This document shows, one piece after another, positions 1 to 10,185 of a DNA stretch of 64,000 bases; positions within the stretch are counted from its first letter, which is position 1; every line of letters starts with the position of its first letter. The notes under the pieces were generated by a model. That model was not told the origin of the DNA. It was given only the letters and a program-made list of their open reading frames with translations, and made no database searches. Position numbers and translations under genes: made by a program. The stretch covers positions 1 through 64,000 of the forward strand of contig JAXLYM010000005.1 of the NCBI GenBank assembly GCA_046351455.1, in the 5' to 3' direction. This stretch comes from JADJRH01 sp046351455. Lineage in GTDB: Bacteria > Myxococcota_A > Polyangia > Polyangiales > Polyangiaceae.

Positions 1-931
<931 letters not shown>

Positions 932-1121
932 GCGCGCAGCGTAACCGGATCCCGCGCCGACCGCGCTCACGACGCGCGCTCGTCCTTGACGCGGCGCGGA
1001 GCGAAAAGCCCTTCGCAGTGCGGCAAAAACACGCGCTCCACTCGGTCATTTTTGCGTCAGCGAGGGGTGGGAGGGCGCTCGGACGAGGGCGGCTTCGGAG
1101 TAGAGTCGGCGCCTTCAAACG

Positions 1122-2213
1122 ATGCGATCGCCTTACGCTGTCGACGAGTCGCTGGGGGCGCGGTGGCGCCGTCGTGCGGTGACGATCCCCGCGGTGACGC
1201 TGGGCGCGGTGCTCTTGCTCGCGCTCACGCCCGCGCTGCTGCCGATCACGCTGATCGTGGATCTGATCCGGCGGAAGCGGCTCGCGACCACCCGGTTCCT
1301 CGCCTACTTCCTCGTGTACCTGTGGACGGCGACGATCGCGCTCGCGGCGCTCTTCGCGTCGTGGGTGATCTGCGGGACGTGGGCCGGCGCGAAATGGGAC
1401 CGCATCCAGCGGCAGGCGAGCTTCCTGCAGCGGCTCTGGGCGCGCGCGCTGTACCGCGGCGGGGAGGCGTGCCTCGGCGTCACGACGGAGGTGGAGACCG
1501 TCGACTTCCCGGAGACGGAGCGCGGACCGTTCCTCGTGCTCGCGCGGCACACGAGCGTCGCGGACACGATGCTGCCGCTCGTGGTGATCCGGCACGATCG
1601 CGATCTGCCGCTGCGCTACGTGATCAAGCGGGAGCTGCTCGTGGAGCCGGCGATCGACGTCGCGGGGCAGCGCTTCCCGAACGCCTTCGTGCGCCGCAGC
1701 GGCAAGGATCTGTCGAAGGAGGTGGAGCAGGTCCGCAGGCTCGCGCGCGACATGACGTCGGGCCAGGGCGTGCTCATCTACCCCGAGGGGACGCGCTTCT
1801 CGCCGAAGAAGCACGCGCAGCGCCTCACCGACATCCGCAGCAAGGACGCGGCCCGCTACGAGCGCGTGCGCAAGTACCGCCGCATGCTGCCGATGCGCCT
1901 CGGCGGCCCGCTCGCGATGCTGGACGAGCGGCCGGACGCGGACGTGCTGTTCTTCGCGCACACCGGCTTCGAGGCCGTGTCGTCGTTCGAGCGCATGATC
2001 AACGGCGCGCTCGTAGGCATGAAGGTGAAGGTGCAGATCCGCCGCGTCCCCGCGTCGCAGATCCCGAAGGACCCGGACGCGCGCGCCGCGTGGCTCGACA
2101 ACGAGTGGGCGAAGATGGATGCGTGGGTGGACGCGATCCTCGCGGACCGTCCGGAGGAGGCGGCCGCGGAGATCTCCGAGGCCGCTCCGGAGGGCGCGCT
2201 CAGCGTCGAGTGA
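1122..2213 (+). CDS. Lysophospholipid (1-acylglycerol-3-phosphate type) acyltransferase
   Basis: Membrane-bound acyltransferase of the PlsC/LPLAT family, which moves an acyl chain onto a lysophospholipid or related acceptor. The 363-aa product has two hydrophobic segments near the N-terminus (about 19-45 and 60-90). The family motif HxxxxD appears as RHTSVAD (about 143-149), and IYPEGTRFSP (about 219-228) is the EGTR acceptor motif. This is longer than typical bacterial PlsC (about 240 aa) and closer to the eukaryote-like AGPAT branch. The ATG at 1122 was chosen because it gives a short polar start before the first membrane helix. The acceptor is unknown; a role in glycerolipid or lipoamino-acid synthesis are both possible. 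Confidence 0.88.
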   Translation: MRSPYAVDESLGARWRRRAVTIPAVTLGAVLLLALTPALLPITLIVDLIRRKRLATTRFLAYFLVYLWTATIALAALFASWVICGTWAGAKWDRIQRQASFLQRLWARALYRGGEACLGVTTEVETVDFPETERGPFLVLARHTSVADTMLPLVVIRHDRDLPLRYVIKRELLVEPAIDVAGQRFPNAFVRRSGKDLSKEVEQVRRLARDMTSGQGVLIYPEGTRFSPKKHAQRLTDIRSKDAARYERVRKYRRMLPMRLGGPLAMLDERPDADVLFFAHTGFEAVSSFERMINGALVGMKVKVQIRRVPASQIPKDPDARAAWLDNEWAKMDAWVDAILADRPEEAAAEISEAAPEGALSVE

Positions 2214-2216
2214 AGG

Positions 2217-2855
2217 TCACGCCGCGGACTTCTTGCCGCTCGCGTGTTGCCAGGAGTCGCGCTCGGAGCAGCGGTTCCACCACGAGGCCAGGTTCTTGTG
2301 GTCCGTGATGAGGTCGCCCTGCTTCCCGGCGAAGAGGTACTCGATGTACGGCAGGTAGCAGATGTCCGCGATCGTGAACTTGCTGCCGACGAGGAAGTCC
2401 TTGTTCGCGAGGTGATTGTCGAGGATGACCGCCGCCTTCGTCGTCGCCTCGCGGCCCGCCTTGAGGTTCGACTCGTCCGGCGCCTGGCCGTACATCATCG
2501 GCTTGAACATCACCTCGGTGATGACCTTCATCGCGGCCGGCGTGAAGTACGAGTGCTCGACGCTGATCCACTGCTCCATGAGCGCGCGGTCCTTCGCGTT
2601 CGCGGGCGTGAGCTTGGTGCCGCCCGTGCAAACCTCGTCGAGGTAGCGGCAGATCGCGCGCGACTCGAAGAGCTGGAAGCCGCCGTCGTCGAGGACGGGG
2701 ACGACGCCGAAGGGCTGACGCGCCAGGTGATCCGGCTGCTTGTGCTCGCCCTTCATGAGGTCGACGAGGACGAAGTCGTACTTCTCGTTCCGCTCGGCGA
2801 GGACGGTCATCGCCTTGCGAGTACAGGTGCTCATCGGGTGTCCGTACAGCTTCAT
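2217..2855 (-). CDS. Glutathione S-transferase family protein
   Basis: Cytosolic glutathione S-transferase of 212 aa, about the usual length. The N-terminal thioredoxin-fold half begins MKLYGHPMSTCTRK, where the STCTR stretch is the phi-class-like active-site Ser/Cys region. FGVVPVLDDG carries the cis-proline and FESRAICRYLDE the glutathione gamma-glutamyl contact. The C-terminal half is all-helical and includes the FTIADICYLPY N-capping/hydrophobic-staple region. The ATG at 2855 is preceded by a GGGAGA ribosome site; the frame stays open much further upstream, but that part overlaps the 3042 gene on the other strand and is a shadow. It converges with the acyltransferase, whose stop is 3 bp away. 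The substrate is unknown. Confidence 0.92.
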   Translation of the reverse strand: MKLYGHPMSTCTRKAMTVLAERNEKYDFVLVDLMKGEHKQPDHLARQPFGVVPVLDDGGFQLFESRAICRYLDEVCTGGTKLTPANAKDRALMEQWISVEHSYFTPAAMKVITEVMFKPMMYGQAPDESNLKAGREATTKAAVILDNHLANKDFLVGSKFTIADICYLPYIEYLFAGKQGDLITDHKNLASWWNRCSERDSWQHASGKKSAA

Positions 2856-3041
2856 GGCGTTCTCCCTTTTCGGTCGGTTGGGGCGTCGTTTCGATGTCGA
2901 AACGAAACGCAGGGACGGTGGGTTAGCGGCTTTTCCGGGCGACGTCGAGGGGAAGCGAAAAAAACGCGAAGTCTCCGAGGGGCGCGCGGGCGGCTCTCCT
3001 GGAGAAGTCGCGGGCGGGAGAGTTGAGGTAAAAGGCGGCCG

Positions 3042-3959
3042 ATGAACGCCGGGCGCGCGCTCCTCCTCGCGGTGCCGATCGCGGGGCTCGCGGAGCTCGG
3101 CGCGCACCTCTACTTCGCCGCGCGGCCGCCCTCGTTCGACGAGTGGTCGCAGATCGAGGAGCCGGTGCGCACGTTCGCGGACGCGACCGCGCCGGTGGTG
3201 GTGGCGCCGCTCTGGGCGGAGCCGCTCGCGCGCAAGGTGCTGGGGGACGAGCGCATGCCGATCGAGCAGGTCGCGCGCGCGGACACGAGCCGCTTCGCGA
3301 TCGCGGTGGAGGTCTCGATCCTCGGCGAGCGCGCGCCGGAGCTCACGGGGTGGACCGAAGAGGCGCGCGAGACGCACGGCAAGTTCACGCTGCGGAGGCT
3401 TCGAAACCCGGCATTTCGAAAGATCGTGACCGACTTCGTGGAGCGCGCGCGCCCGCCGTTCGCGGAGGTGGCGACGACGGATCCGCCCGGCGCCTGCAAG
3501 TGGAACGAGCACGCGCGCACGCTGAGCGGCGGCCTCGGCGGCAACCCGACGTTCCCGGCGCGGCGGTTCGAGTGCGCGCTCGGCGCCTTCTTCCACGTGG
3601 GCGAGACGGTGATCGCGGACGAGGAATTCCGCCCGCGCAGGTGCCTCTGGTCGCACCCCCCGGAGCGCGGCGAGATCGTGACGCGCTTCCACGACGCGGC
3701 GCTCGGCGAGCGCATCGAGGGCCACTCCGGCCTGTACTGGATCGTGGAGCGCGGGCTCGCGGGCGCGCCGATCTTCCTCACGGTCCGCGTCGACGGGGAG
3801 GAGCTCGCGAAGATCGAGCACGTCGACGGCATGGGCTGGTCGGCCTTCGAGGTGCCGCTCGGCGCTCACGCGAACGAGAGGCACGCGGAGGTCGAATTCG
3901 GCGTGTCGTCGCCGAACTATCTGCACCGGCATTTCTGCTTCGAGGCGACGTCGCGATGA
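3042..3959 (+). CDS. Hypothetical membrane-anchored protein, coupled to downstream glycosyltransferase
   Basis: Not recognised as a named family. The 305-aa product has an N-terminal hydrophobic stretch (about 4-27) that could be a signal anchor, then a soluble part rich in beta-strand patterns, with several Cys (for example GACKWNE, FECALGAFF, RRCLWSH) that could form disulfides outside the cytoplasm. Its stop overlaps the start of the next gene as ATGA, so the two are probably translationally coupled. The context suggests an accessory factor for the polytopic glycosyltransferase (inference from position only). The ATG start at 3042 lies within a purine-rich leader, but no strong ribosome site is seen. 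Confidence 0.78.
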   Translation: MNAGRALLLAVPIAGLAELGAHLYFAARPPSFDEWSQIEEPVRTFADATAPVVVAPLWAEPLARKVLGDERMPIEQVARADTSRFAIAVEVSILGERAPELTGWTEEARETHGKFTLRRLRNPAFRKIVTDFVERARPPFAEVATTDPPGACKWNEHARTLSGGLGGNPTFPARRFECALGAFFHVGETVIADEEFRPRRCLWSHPPERGEIVTRFHDAALGERIEGHSGLYWIVERGLAGAPIFLTVRVDGEELAKIEHVDGMGWSAFEVPLGAHANERHAEVEFGVSSPNYLHRHFCFEATSR

Positions 3960-5728
3960 AGCTCGGCAAGGTCGACCTCGCGATCGCCGCGGCGCTCTGG
4001 ATCGGGTGCGTGATCGTCCTCGTGGAGACGGTCGGCACGCTGGGCTATGCGCGCGACGAGGGCTTCTATTTCCACGCGGCGTCGAGCTACGGCAAATGGT
4101 TCGAGGCGCTCGTCGCGTCGCCCTCCGCGGCGATGGATCGCAAGGCGATCGACGCGGCGTGGTCGTACAACCACGAGCACCCGGCCTTCCTGAAGAGCCT
4201 GTTCGCGCTGTCGAACCTCGTGCTGCAGAAGCGGCTGCACCTCTTCGCGATGGAGGGGACGAGCTTCCGTTTCCCGGCGATGGTGCTCAGCGGCGGCCTC
4301 GTCGCGCTCGTTTACGCGTGGGGCGCGGAGGCGCGATCGCGGACCTGTGGCCTCGCGGCGGCGGCGGCGATCGCGGCGATGCCTCGGGTGTTCTTCCACG
4401 CGCACCTGGCGTGCTTCGACGTGCCGATCGTCGCGCTGTGGACGCTGTGCGCGTACACGTTCTGGAAGTCCCTGCGCGCGGGCGGATGGAGGTGGCCGCT
4501 CCTCGTGGGCCTCACGTTCGGCCTCGCGCTGAACAGCAAGCACAACTCGTGGTTCCTCCCGATCGTGACGGGCGCGCACACGGCGATCACGATCGCGATC
4601 GCGCGGCTCGCCGGCGGGGACGCGTGGAAGGCGGCGCGCCCGCAGATCGGCCGGGCCATCGCGTCGCTCGCGGCGATGGCGGCGCTCGGCCCGGTGATCT
4701 TCGTGGGGATGTGGCCGTGGATCTGGCACGACACGCTGCCGCGCCTGCGCGAGTACGGGCTGTTCCACCTGAACCACGAGTACTACAACATGGAGTTCTT
4801 CGGCGTGAGCTACTGGGAGCCGCCGATGCCGCGCACGTACGCGTTCGTGATGACCGCCGCGACGGTGCCGGGCGTCACGCTGCTCCTGTTCGCGCTGGGC
4901 TTGTTCGGCCGGCTGCGTCTGCGCATCGGCGAGGGCGCGCGCTTCTTCTTCGGCGACGCGAAGGAGGCCTCGATCGCCGCGCGGGCGCTCGCGTTCGTGC
5001 GGCGGTGGATCGGCGCGCCGAGGCTCGGGAGCGCGATCGCGCGCCGCGGCCCCACGCCGGACACGGAGCTCCTGTGGCTCCTCTCGATCGGCGCGATCTA
5101 CGCGGCGTGGCTCTCCCCGAAGACGCCGATCTTCGGCGGCACGAAGCACTGGATGACGGCGTACCCGTTCGTCGCGCTCTTCGCGGGCGTCGGCTTCGAC
5201 GACGCGATCCGCGCGGTCCGCTCGCAGCTCCAGAGGTGGCGCGGGCGCATCCCCGGGGCGCGCCGGATCGCAAAGACGCCGTACGTCGCGGCGGTGATCG
5301 GCGCGCTCACGATGGCGTCGCCGATCGTGCAGACGGCGCGCTCGCATCCATGGGGCCTCACCGCGTACACGCCGCTCGTCGGAGGCGCGGCGGGCGCGGC
5401 GACGCTCGGCCTCAACCGCACGTTCTGGGGCTACCAAACAGGCGCCGTGACCGATTTTTTGAACGCGTCGCCGAAGGGCACCACGGTGTTCCTGCACGAC
5501 ACGTTGCCTGGCTCGTGGGACATGCTCGTGACCGACGGCCGAGTGCGCAAAGACATCCGCGCGACGATGTCGGTCGACGCCTCCACGCTCGCGCTCTACC
5601 AGCACGAGAAGCACATGGGCGGCGTCGAGTACCAGACGTGGATCGCCTACGAAACATGCCGCCCCGCGCACGTCGCCGGCCTCGACGGCGTCCCGGTGAT
5701 CTGGGTCTACGAGCGCCCGAAGAAATAG
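3956..5728 (+). CDS. Polytopic glycosyltransferase, GT39/ArnT-like
   Basis: Integral membrane glycosyltransferase resembling the PMT/ArnT (GT39/GT83) families, which use polyprenyl-phosphate sugars to glycosylate proteins or lipids on the outer face of the inner membrane. The 590-aa product has roughly ten hydrophobic segments. The first external loop contains YARDEGFYFH, matching the conserved acidic DE motif of this superfamily. A soluble C-terminal part follows the last helix (about residue 470). The start ATG overlaps the stop of the preceding gene (ATGA). The donor and acceptor cannot be inferred. A family A hairpin repeat begins 23 bp after the stop. Confidence 0.85.
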   Translation: MKLGKVDLAIAAALWIGCVIVLVETVGTLGYARDEGFYFHAASSYGKWFEALVASPSAAMDRKAIDAAWSYNHEHPAFLKSLFALSNLVLQKRLHLFAMEGTSFRFPAMVLSGGLVALVYAWGAEARSRTCGLAAAAAIAAMPRVFFHAHLACFDVPIVALWTLCAYTFWKSLRAGGWRWPLLVGLTFGLALNSKHNSWFLPIVTGAHTAITIAIARLAGGDAWKAARPQIGRAIASLAAMAALGPVIFVGMWPWIWHDTLPRLREYGLFHLNHEYYNMEFFGVSYWEPPMPRTYAFVMTAATVPGVTLLLFALGLFGRLRLRIGEGARFFFGDAKEASIAARALAFVRRWIGAPRLGSAIARRGPTPDTELLWLLSIGAIYAAWLSPKTPIFGGTKHWMTAYPFVALFAGVGFDDAIRAVRSQLQRWRGRIPGARRIAKTPYVAAVIGALTMASPIVQTARSHPWGLTAYTPLVGGAAGAATLGLNRTFWGYQTGAVTDFLNASPKGTTVFLHDTLPGSWDMLVTDGRVRKDIRATMSVDASTLALYQHEKHMGGVEYQTWIAYETCRPAHVAGLDGVPVIWVYERPKK

Positions 5729-5750
5729 AAGTCGCCCACCTCGGCATTTG

Positions 5751-5801
5751 TCGGATTTACAAGGGGGCTCCGCCCCCTCGTATCACTCCCCCGCTGACGA
5801 A
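5751..5801 (+). repeat. Dispersed hairpin repeat, family A, copy 1
   Basis: The core GGGGGCTCCGCCCCC is a perfect 6-bp GC stem with a 3-nt loop, flanked on the left by ATTTACAA and on the right by CTCGTATCACTCCCCCGC. Near-identical copies occur at 40590, 44408 and 49315. It lies just after the glycosyltransferase stop in the sense orientation and faces a convergent gene. It may act as a terminator or be a REP-like element. There is no U-tract as in a canonical intrinsic terminator. Confidence 0.85.
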
Positions 5802-5848
5802 ATGGGCCGTCGGAACGGGCTTCGACGAGGCAGACGTGACGAAGGCCG

Positions 5849-5911
5849 AGTCCTCGACGTTGCGCCCCAATCTCTCGCTTCGCTCGTTCAGGGGGAGGGA
5901 CCGCAACGTGA
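5849..5911 (+). repeat. Partial family B module (degenerate)
   Basis: The start, TCCTCGACGTTGCGCCCC, matches 51707-51724 with one base difference. It is followed by a CTCTCGCTTCGCTCGTTCA hairpin-like stretch and a GGGGGAGGGACC block comparable to GGGAGGGGGACG in the 51.7 kb element. It lies between two convergent genes and next to a family A copy, so two repeat families share one intergenic site. Confidence 0.6.
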
Positions 5912-5927
5912 ACTCGACGTCGCGCGA

Positions 5928-7775
5928 TCACGCCGCGCGCCGCGTCTCTTTGCGGGCCTTGTCGGTGAGCGGCGTCTTCTTCGCGGGCGGCGCGGGCTTC
6001 GCGGGCTCTTCCTTCACCGCGACGGCGCGCGCCAGACGAGCCGCGAGATCCGCCGTCATCCGCGCGGTGGGCAGGCGCGGCGAGAACACGACCGCGACCT
6101 CTCCAGGCTTCTTTCCGCGCGTGATCTTGCCGGCGCGCACCATCTCACCGAGCTGCGCCTCGCACGGGCTGCCCTCGACGTAGCGGAGCAGCACGCCCGG
6201 CATCCGCGCGGCGCCGCCCGTCCCGGGGAGCACCACCGCGCCCACCTCGAGCGAACGAAACCCTTGCACCGAAGGCCGCGGCACCACGCCGAGCCGCAGC
6301 TCGTCCGGCTGCGACTCGCCGTCGGCGACGCGGATGCGCCCCACGAAGCGCGCGGACGCGCCGAGCACCTTCGCGAGCCGCGCGCGCACGTCCGCGAGGA
6401 ACGGCGCGACGATCGCCTCCGGCCGCGGCGGCAACCCCGTGACGCGACCCGTGCCGAAGATCGCGAGGAGCACCGTGGCGTCGAGCGCGATCATCGACGC
6501 GAGGTGACGCGACGACTGCCCCGCGAGCGCCGCGAGCCCCGCGACCACGCCGAGCATCAGCACGAACATCGCCTTCCCCGCGCGCGTCGACACGTCGAGC
6601 CACGGCCCCGTCGGGCGCGGCGCCTTCGTCGTGACGTCGCGCTCCGCGACCGGCAACCAGCGGCCCGGCTTGCGCAGGAAGAACGATTTGGGCCACGCGG
6701 GCGCTCGATGCGCCACGAGCACGACGACCGCGAGCATCACGAGCGCGCTCGGCGTCCATGCGCGCTTCACGATCTGCAGCCCCACGCCCGCCGCGAGCCC
6801 CGCCGCAGCGAGCGGCGCGCGCAGCAGCACCGGCATCGGCACGAGCGGCGCCGGCTTGGTCCCCGCGGAGGCCGCCGCGAGGCTCACTTCACGCGCCTTT
6901 CGCGCGACGAGGAACGCGAACCCGAGGAACCCCGCGGCCGCAGCCGCGAGCCACACCGCGCCGAATCGCCCGGAAGATCCGGTGGGCTGCGCGATCGAGA
7001 TCATCGGCGCGTCGATGGGACGAGGCGTCGCGGGCGCGCTCTTCGCGAAGGCCCGCGCGTCCGCCACGAACGTCCACGTGATCGGCTCGCCGGTCGGCAC
7101 GTACGGGCGGAGCAGCTCCAGCTCGTCGCGATCCCCCTTGCGTCGCAGGCTCGTGAGCACGAGCGGAGGCTCGACGCCTTGCTCGACGGACGCGCTCGGA
7201 TCGCTGCGCGGCGCGATGGGGGCGCCAGGGAGATCGAACGTCACGCGCGCGGAGTCGAACGGGTCCTCCCACACGACGCCCTTCCACTTCACGTGCGCGC
7301 CGCCGGCGTCGTACGTGACGAACCCGCGCTCCGCGAGCCGGGTTTTGTAGCGGACCTGGATGACGTACGTGCCGCGGCCGATGCCCTTCTCGCCGAGGCG
7401 CAGGCGCAGGATGCTCGGCGACGGGCTGCCGTCCTTGGTGGGCTTGTTGTCCGGCGGGATCAGCTCCGCGGTGATCTCGCGCGCCGAGGCGAGCGATTTC
7501 GCCGCCGCGTCGTGCTCGTTCACGAGGAAGGCGCCCGTCTCGGGCTCGGCGTCGCCGTCCACGCCGCGGAGATCGAGCGCCTTCAGCGGGCCGCCGGCGA
7601 TGCGCACCGTGATGCGGTGCTCGACGCGCGCGGGGCCTTCGCGATCGAGGATAATGCGCACGTCGTCGGATTCGACGTGCGTCTCGACCCAGGCGCTCGC
7701 CGTCCGCGGAAGGAGAGCGAACGCGAGCGCCGAAGCAGCGGCGGCGGCATGGAGCGCACGGGCTCGCGGGAGCAT
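5928..7775 (-). CDS. Secreted/membrane protein with N-terminal signal and several TM helices
   Basis: A 615-aa protein with a clear signal peptide ending TASA-W (about residue 28). A beta-rich extracytoplasmic domain follows (about 29-255; it includes repeated vHITVRI and RVTFDLPG-type strands), then two hydrophobic hairpins at about 275-340 and 345-460, and a C-terminal soluble domain. The overall plan resembles DUF2207-type predicted membrane proteins (signal, beta domain, TM pair, cytosolic tail), but I cannot assign it firmly. The C-terminal tail is Lys/Pro/Ala-rich. The minus-strand neighbour at 7925 lies 149 bp upstream of this start, with a repeat element between them, so co-transcription is doubtful. 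Confidence 0.82.
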   Translation of the reverse strand: MLPRARALHAAAAASALAFALLPRTASAWVETHVESDDVRIILDREGPARVEHRITVRIAGGPLKALDLRGVDGDAEPETGAFLVNEHDAAAKSLASAREITAELIPPDNKPTKDGSPSPSILRLRLGEKGIGRGTYVIQVRYKTRLAERGFVTYDAGGAHVKWKGVVWEDPFDSARVTFDLPGAPIAPRSDPSASVEQGVEPPLVLTSLRRKGDRDELELLRPYVPTGEPITWTFVADARAFAKSAPATPRPIDAPMISIAQPTGSSGRFGAVWLAAAAAGFLGFAFLVARKAREVSLAAASAGTKPAPLVPMPVLLRAPLAAAGLAAGVGLQIVKRAWTPSALVMLAVVVLVAHRAPAWPKSFFLRKPGRWLPVAERDVTTKAPRPTGPWLDVSTRAGKAMFVLMLGVVAGLAALAGQSSRHLASMIALDATVLLAIFGTGRVTGLPPRPEAIVAPFLADVRARLAKVLGASARFVGRIRVADGESQPDELRLGVVPRPSVQGFRSLEVGAVVLPGTGGAARMPGVLLRYVEGSPCEAQLGEMVRAGKITRGKKPGEVAVVFSPRLPTARMTADLAARLARAVAVKEEPAKPAPPAKKTPLTDKARKETRRAA

Positions 7776-7819
7776 GAGCGGACGCTTTTCACGTCCCGCG
7801 AGCGAGGGCCAACTTTCGT

Positions 7820-7908
7820 CCGCGAACGTTCCCCTCCCTGCGCCTGAGAATCAGGCGCTTTGGGAGGGGCGGACTTCGCGAAGCGAAGGCCGGGGGTGGG
7901 CACCCGCG
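7820..7908 (-). repeat. Dispersed hairpin repeat, family B, copy 1
   Basis: Read on the minus strand it carries GGGTGCCCACCCCCGGC, then the stem CTTCGC-TTC-GCGAAG, then GTCCGCCCCTCCC, a variable hairpin and GGGAGGGGAACGTTCG. Copies with the same stem but different loop bases occur at 32140 (TCC) and 51569 (TGC). It is directly downstream of the minus-strand Cys-repeat gene at 7925 and in that gene's sense orientation. Confidence 0.8.
7840..7858 (-). terminator. Perfect hairpin inside family B copy 1, possible terminator
   Basis: GCGCCTGA-GAA-TCAGGCGC is an 8-bp perfect stem with a 3-nt loop, downstream of the 7925 stop codon. There is no T-run after it on the minus strand, so intrinsic termination is only a possibility. 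Confidence 0.4.
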
Positions 7909-7924
7909 ATTTTGAGGGATGGAG

Positions 7925-10150
7925 TCAGTTGCAGCGCGCGACCCAGCCGACCGAGTTCGCCACGAGCTTCTGCACGTTCGTGTTCGTCCAGCCGTTGGGG
8001 GCGTAGTTGCCGGCGTGCGCGATCTCGGCGATGCGGCCGACCGGGGAGTCGCGGATGACGACCGCGTCGATCGCCTGCGGGCTGCCCGCGATGCGCGTCA
8101 CGTTCGGCGCGATGAGCGTGATGCCGACGTTGGAGGTCGACGCGATCGTGAAGCTCGCCGGGAGGCCGTTCCAGATCGGGTGGTTCGTGAAGGCGGGGTC
8201 GATCGCGTACGTGACCTGCCCGCTGTAAGCGACCGTGCGCGACAGGAGCACGAGCGGCTTGAGCGTCTGCCACCGATTCGAAGCCACGTGGTACGCGGCC
8301 CACTCCGTCAGCACGAGGCCGCCGCCCTGCGTGTTCACGTAGTCGACGAGCGCCGCCTGACCGGCCACGGGCATGTCCGTCGTCACCGACGCCTGCCCCG
8401 AAGGCCCGCCCGCGAGCAGCACGACCGCGCCGAACGCGTTGGGCGCCGGCGTGCCCGCGTACTGCTCCGAAGGCACCGACGAGACCGTGACCGTGTAGCC
8501 CGCCGCCGTGAGCGCGGTCGCCAGCGCCTGCGAGCCCGTGTCGCTGTCGTCCTTGATGAGGAGCACCGACGTCTGGCAGGTGCACTTCGCGTTCGCGCAC
8601 GCGCCCGAGTGGCACTTGATGTTGCAGCCGCCGCAGTTGAGCGGATCCGTCTGCGTGTTGAACTCGCAGCCGTTGCCCGCCTGGCCGTCGCAGTTCGCGT
8701 AGCCGGCGTTGCAAGAGCCGAGGCCGCACGTCGAGCCCGAGCACGTGCCCATCGCGTTCGGCGGGTTCGGGCACGCGTTGTTGCACATGCCGCAGTTGTT
8801 GATGTCGGCCGTCGTGTCGGTCTCGCAGCCGTCCATCGAGTTGTTGTTGCAGTCCTGATGGTTCGCGCCGCACATCCCGATGGTGCACATCGACGCGACG
8901 CACGCCTTCGCGCCGAACGCGACGGGCGGGCACACGTTGCCGCACGAGCCGCAGTGCGCGACGTCGTTCGTGAGGTTCGTCTCGCAGCCGTCCGCGGCGC
9001 CGCCGAAGCAGTCGTCGAAGCCCATGTTGCAGGAGCCGATGCCGCACACGAACCCGGAGCACTTCGGCTGGCCGTTCGCGATCGCGGGGCACATGTTCCC
9101 GCAGAAGCCGCAGTTGTTGAGGTCGTTCGAGAGATCGACCTCGCAGCCGTTCGCCACGACGCCGTCGCAGTCGGCGAAGCCGGACTCGCAGCCGCCGATC
9201 GCGCACATGCTGTTCTCGCACTTCGGGTACGCGTGCGGGAGCATGCCGCAGGGCTGGTTGCAGGCGCCGCAGTTGTCCACGTCGGTCGCGAGGAGCGTCT
9301 CGCAGCCGTCGAAGGTCGAGGCGTCGCAGTCGGCGTACCCCTGATCACACGTCCCGATCACGCACGCGGCGTTCGAGCACTTGCCCGTGCCGTTCGGCAG
9401 CGCCGGGCACACGTAGCCGCACGTGCCGCAGTTGTCCGAGTCCTTCGTGAGGTCGATCTCGCAGCCGTTCCCCGTGTCGTTGTCGCAGTCGCCGAAGCCC
9501 AGGAGGCACCCGCCCGACGCGCACTGACCGGCGAGGCAGTCCGCCTTCGAATTCGGCGGGGCCGGGCACGCGTTGCCGCACGTCTGGCAGTTGTTCGGAT
9601 CCGTCCCGAGATCGGCCTCGCAGCCGTTCGTGAGGTCCTTGTCGCAGTCCGCGAACGGCGCGTTGCACGCCGCGATCTCGCACATGCCGCTGGAGCACGC
9701 GGCGGAGCCGTTCGCGAAGAGGCAGATCGTGTTGCAGTCCCCGCAGTGGGCCGGATCGCTCGTGACGTCGGTCTCGCAGCCGTCGCCGGGGAGCTGGTTG
9801 CAGTCCGCGGACCCGACGGAGCACTCGAGGCTGCACTTGCCCGCGATGCACACGCCGGTGCCGTTGAGCCCGTCGTCGCACAGCTTGCCGCATTTGCCGC
9901 AGTTCGCCGCGTCGCTCTTGGGGTTCACGCACTGCGAATTGCAGCAGATCTCGTCCGCGCTGCAGGCCGGCTCGCACACGCTGTTGTCGCCGCCGATCCC
10001 GCCGCCCGTGCCGCCGCCGCCGTTGCCGGCGGTGCCGCCGGACGAGGTCCCGGAGCAGTCGAAGCAGTACGCGTCGGTCTTGCAAGCGGCCGTGCCGGCG
10101 CCCGCAGCTACGAGGAGCGCGAGCGCGGCGAGGTATTTCGTGAGACTCAT
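7925..10150 (-). CDS. Cys-rich repeat lipoprotein with C-terminal ThuA/GATase-like domain
   Basis: A 741-aa exported protein. The N-terminus MSLTKYLAALALLVAAGAGTAAC is a lipoprotein signal with Cys at residue 23. After a Gly-rich linker there are eight repeats of about 43 residues with the pattern NGCE-x-DL-x-D-x-NCG-x-CGN-x-C-P, followed by C-x-GFADCD; the Cys spacing suggests disulfide-stapled modules. From about residue 529 a different domain begins, SVLLIKDDSDTGSQ, with alternating strands and helices, GGLVLTEWAAYH and a HAGNYAPNGW end, resembling ThuA-like/class I amidotransferase folds. Such repeat proteins are common on myxobacterial surfaces. Ligand and role are unknown. The gene upstream (10186) ends 35 bp before this start and is on the same strand, so an operon is likely. 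Confidence 0.88.
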   Translation of the reverse strand: MSLTKYLAALALLVAAGAGTAACKTDAYCFDCSGTSSGGTAGNGGGGTGGGIGGDNSVCEPACSADEICCNSQCVNPKSDAANCGKCGKLCDDGLNGTGVCIAGKCSLECSVGSADCNQLPGDGCETDVTSDPAHCGDCNTICLFANGSAACSSGMCEIAACNAPFADCDKDLTNGCEADLGTDPNNCQTCGNACPAPPNSKADCLAGQCASGGCLLGFGDCDNDTGNGCEIDLTKDSDNCGTCGYVCPALPNGTGKCSNAACVIGTCDQGYADCDASTFDGCETLLATDVDNCGACNQPCGMLPHAYPKCENSMCAIGGCESGFADCDGVVANGCEVDLSNDLNNCGFCGNMCPAIANGQPKCSGFVCGIGSCNMGFDDCFGGAADGCETNLTNDVAHCGSCGNVCPPVAFGAKACVASMCTIGMCGANHQDCNNNSMDGCETDTTADINNCGMCNNACPNPPNAMGTCSGSTCGLGSCNAGYANCDGQAGNGCEFNTQTDPLNCGGCNIKCHSGACANAKCTCQTSVLLIKDDSDTGSQALATALTAAGYTVTVSSVPSEQYAGTPAPNAFGAVVLLAGGPSGQASVTTDMPVAGQAALVDYVNTQGGGLVLTEWAAYHVASNRWQTLKPLVLLSRTVAYSGQVTYAIDPAFTNHPIWNGLPASFTIASTSNVGITLIAPNVTRIAGSPQAIDAVVIRDSPVGRIAEIAHAGNYAPNGWTNTNVQKLVANSVGWVARCN

Positions 10151-10185
10151 TCAGGCGCCCTTTCGAAGGTTCTCGGCTTCGCAGG

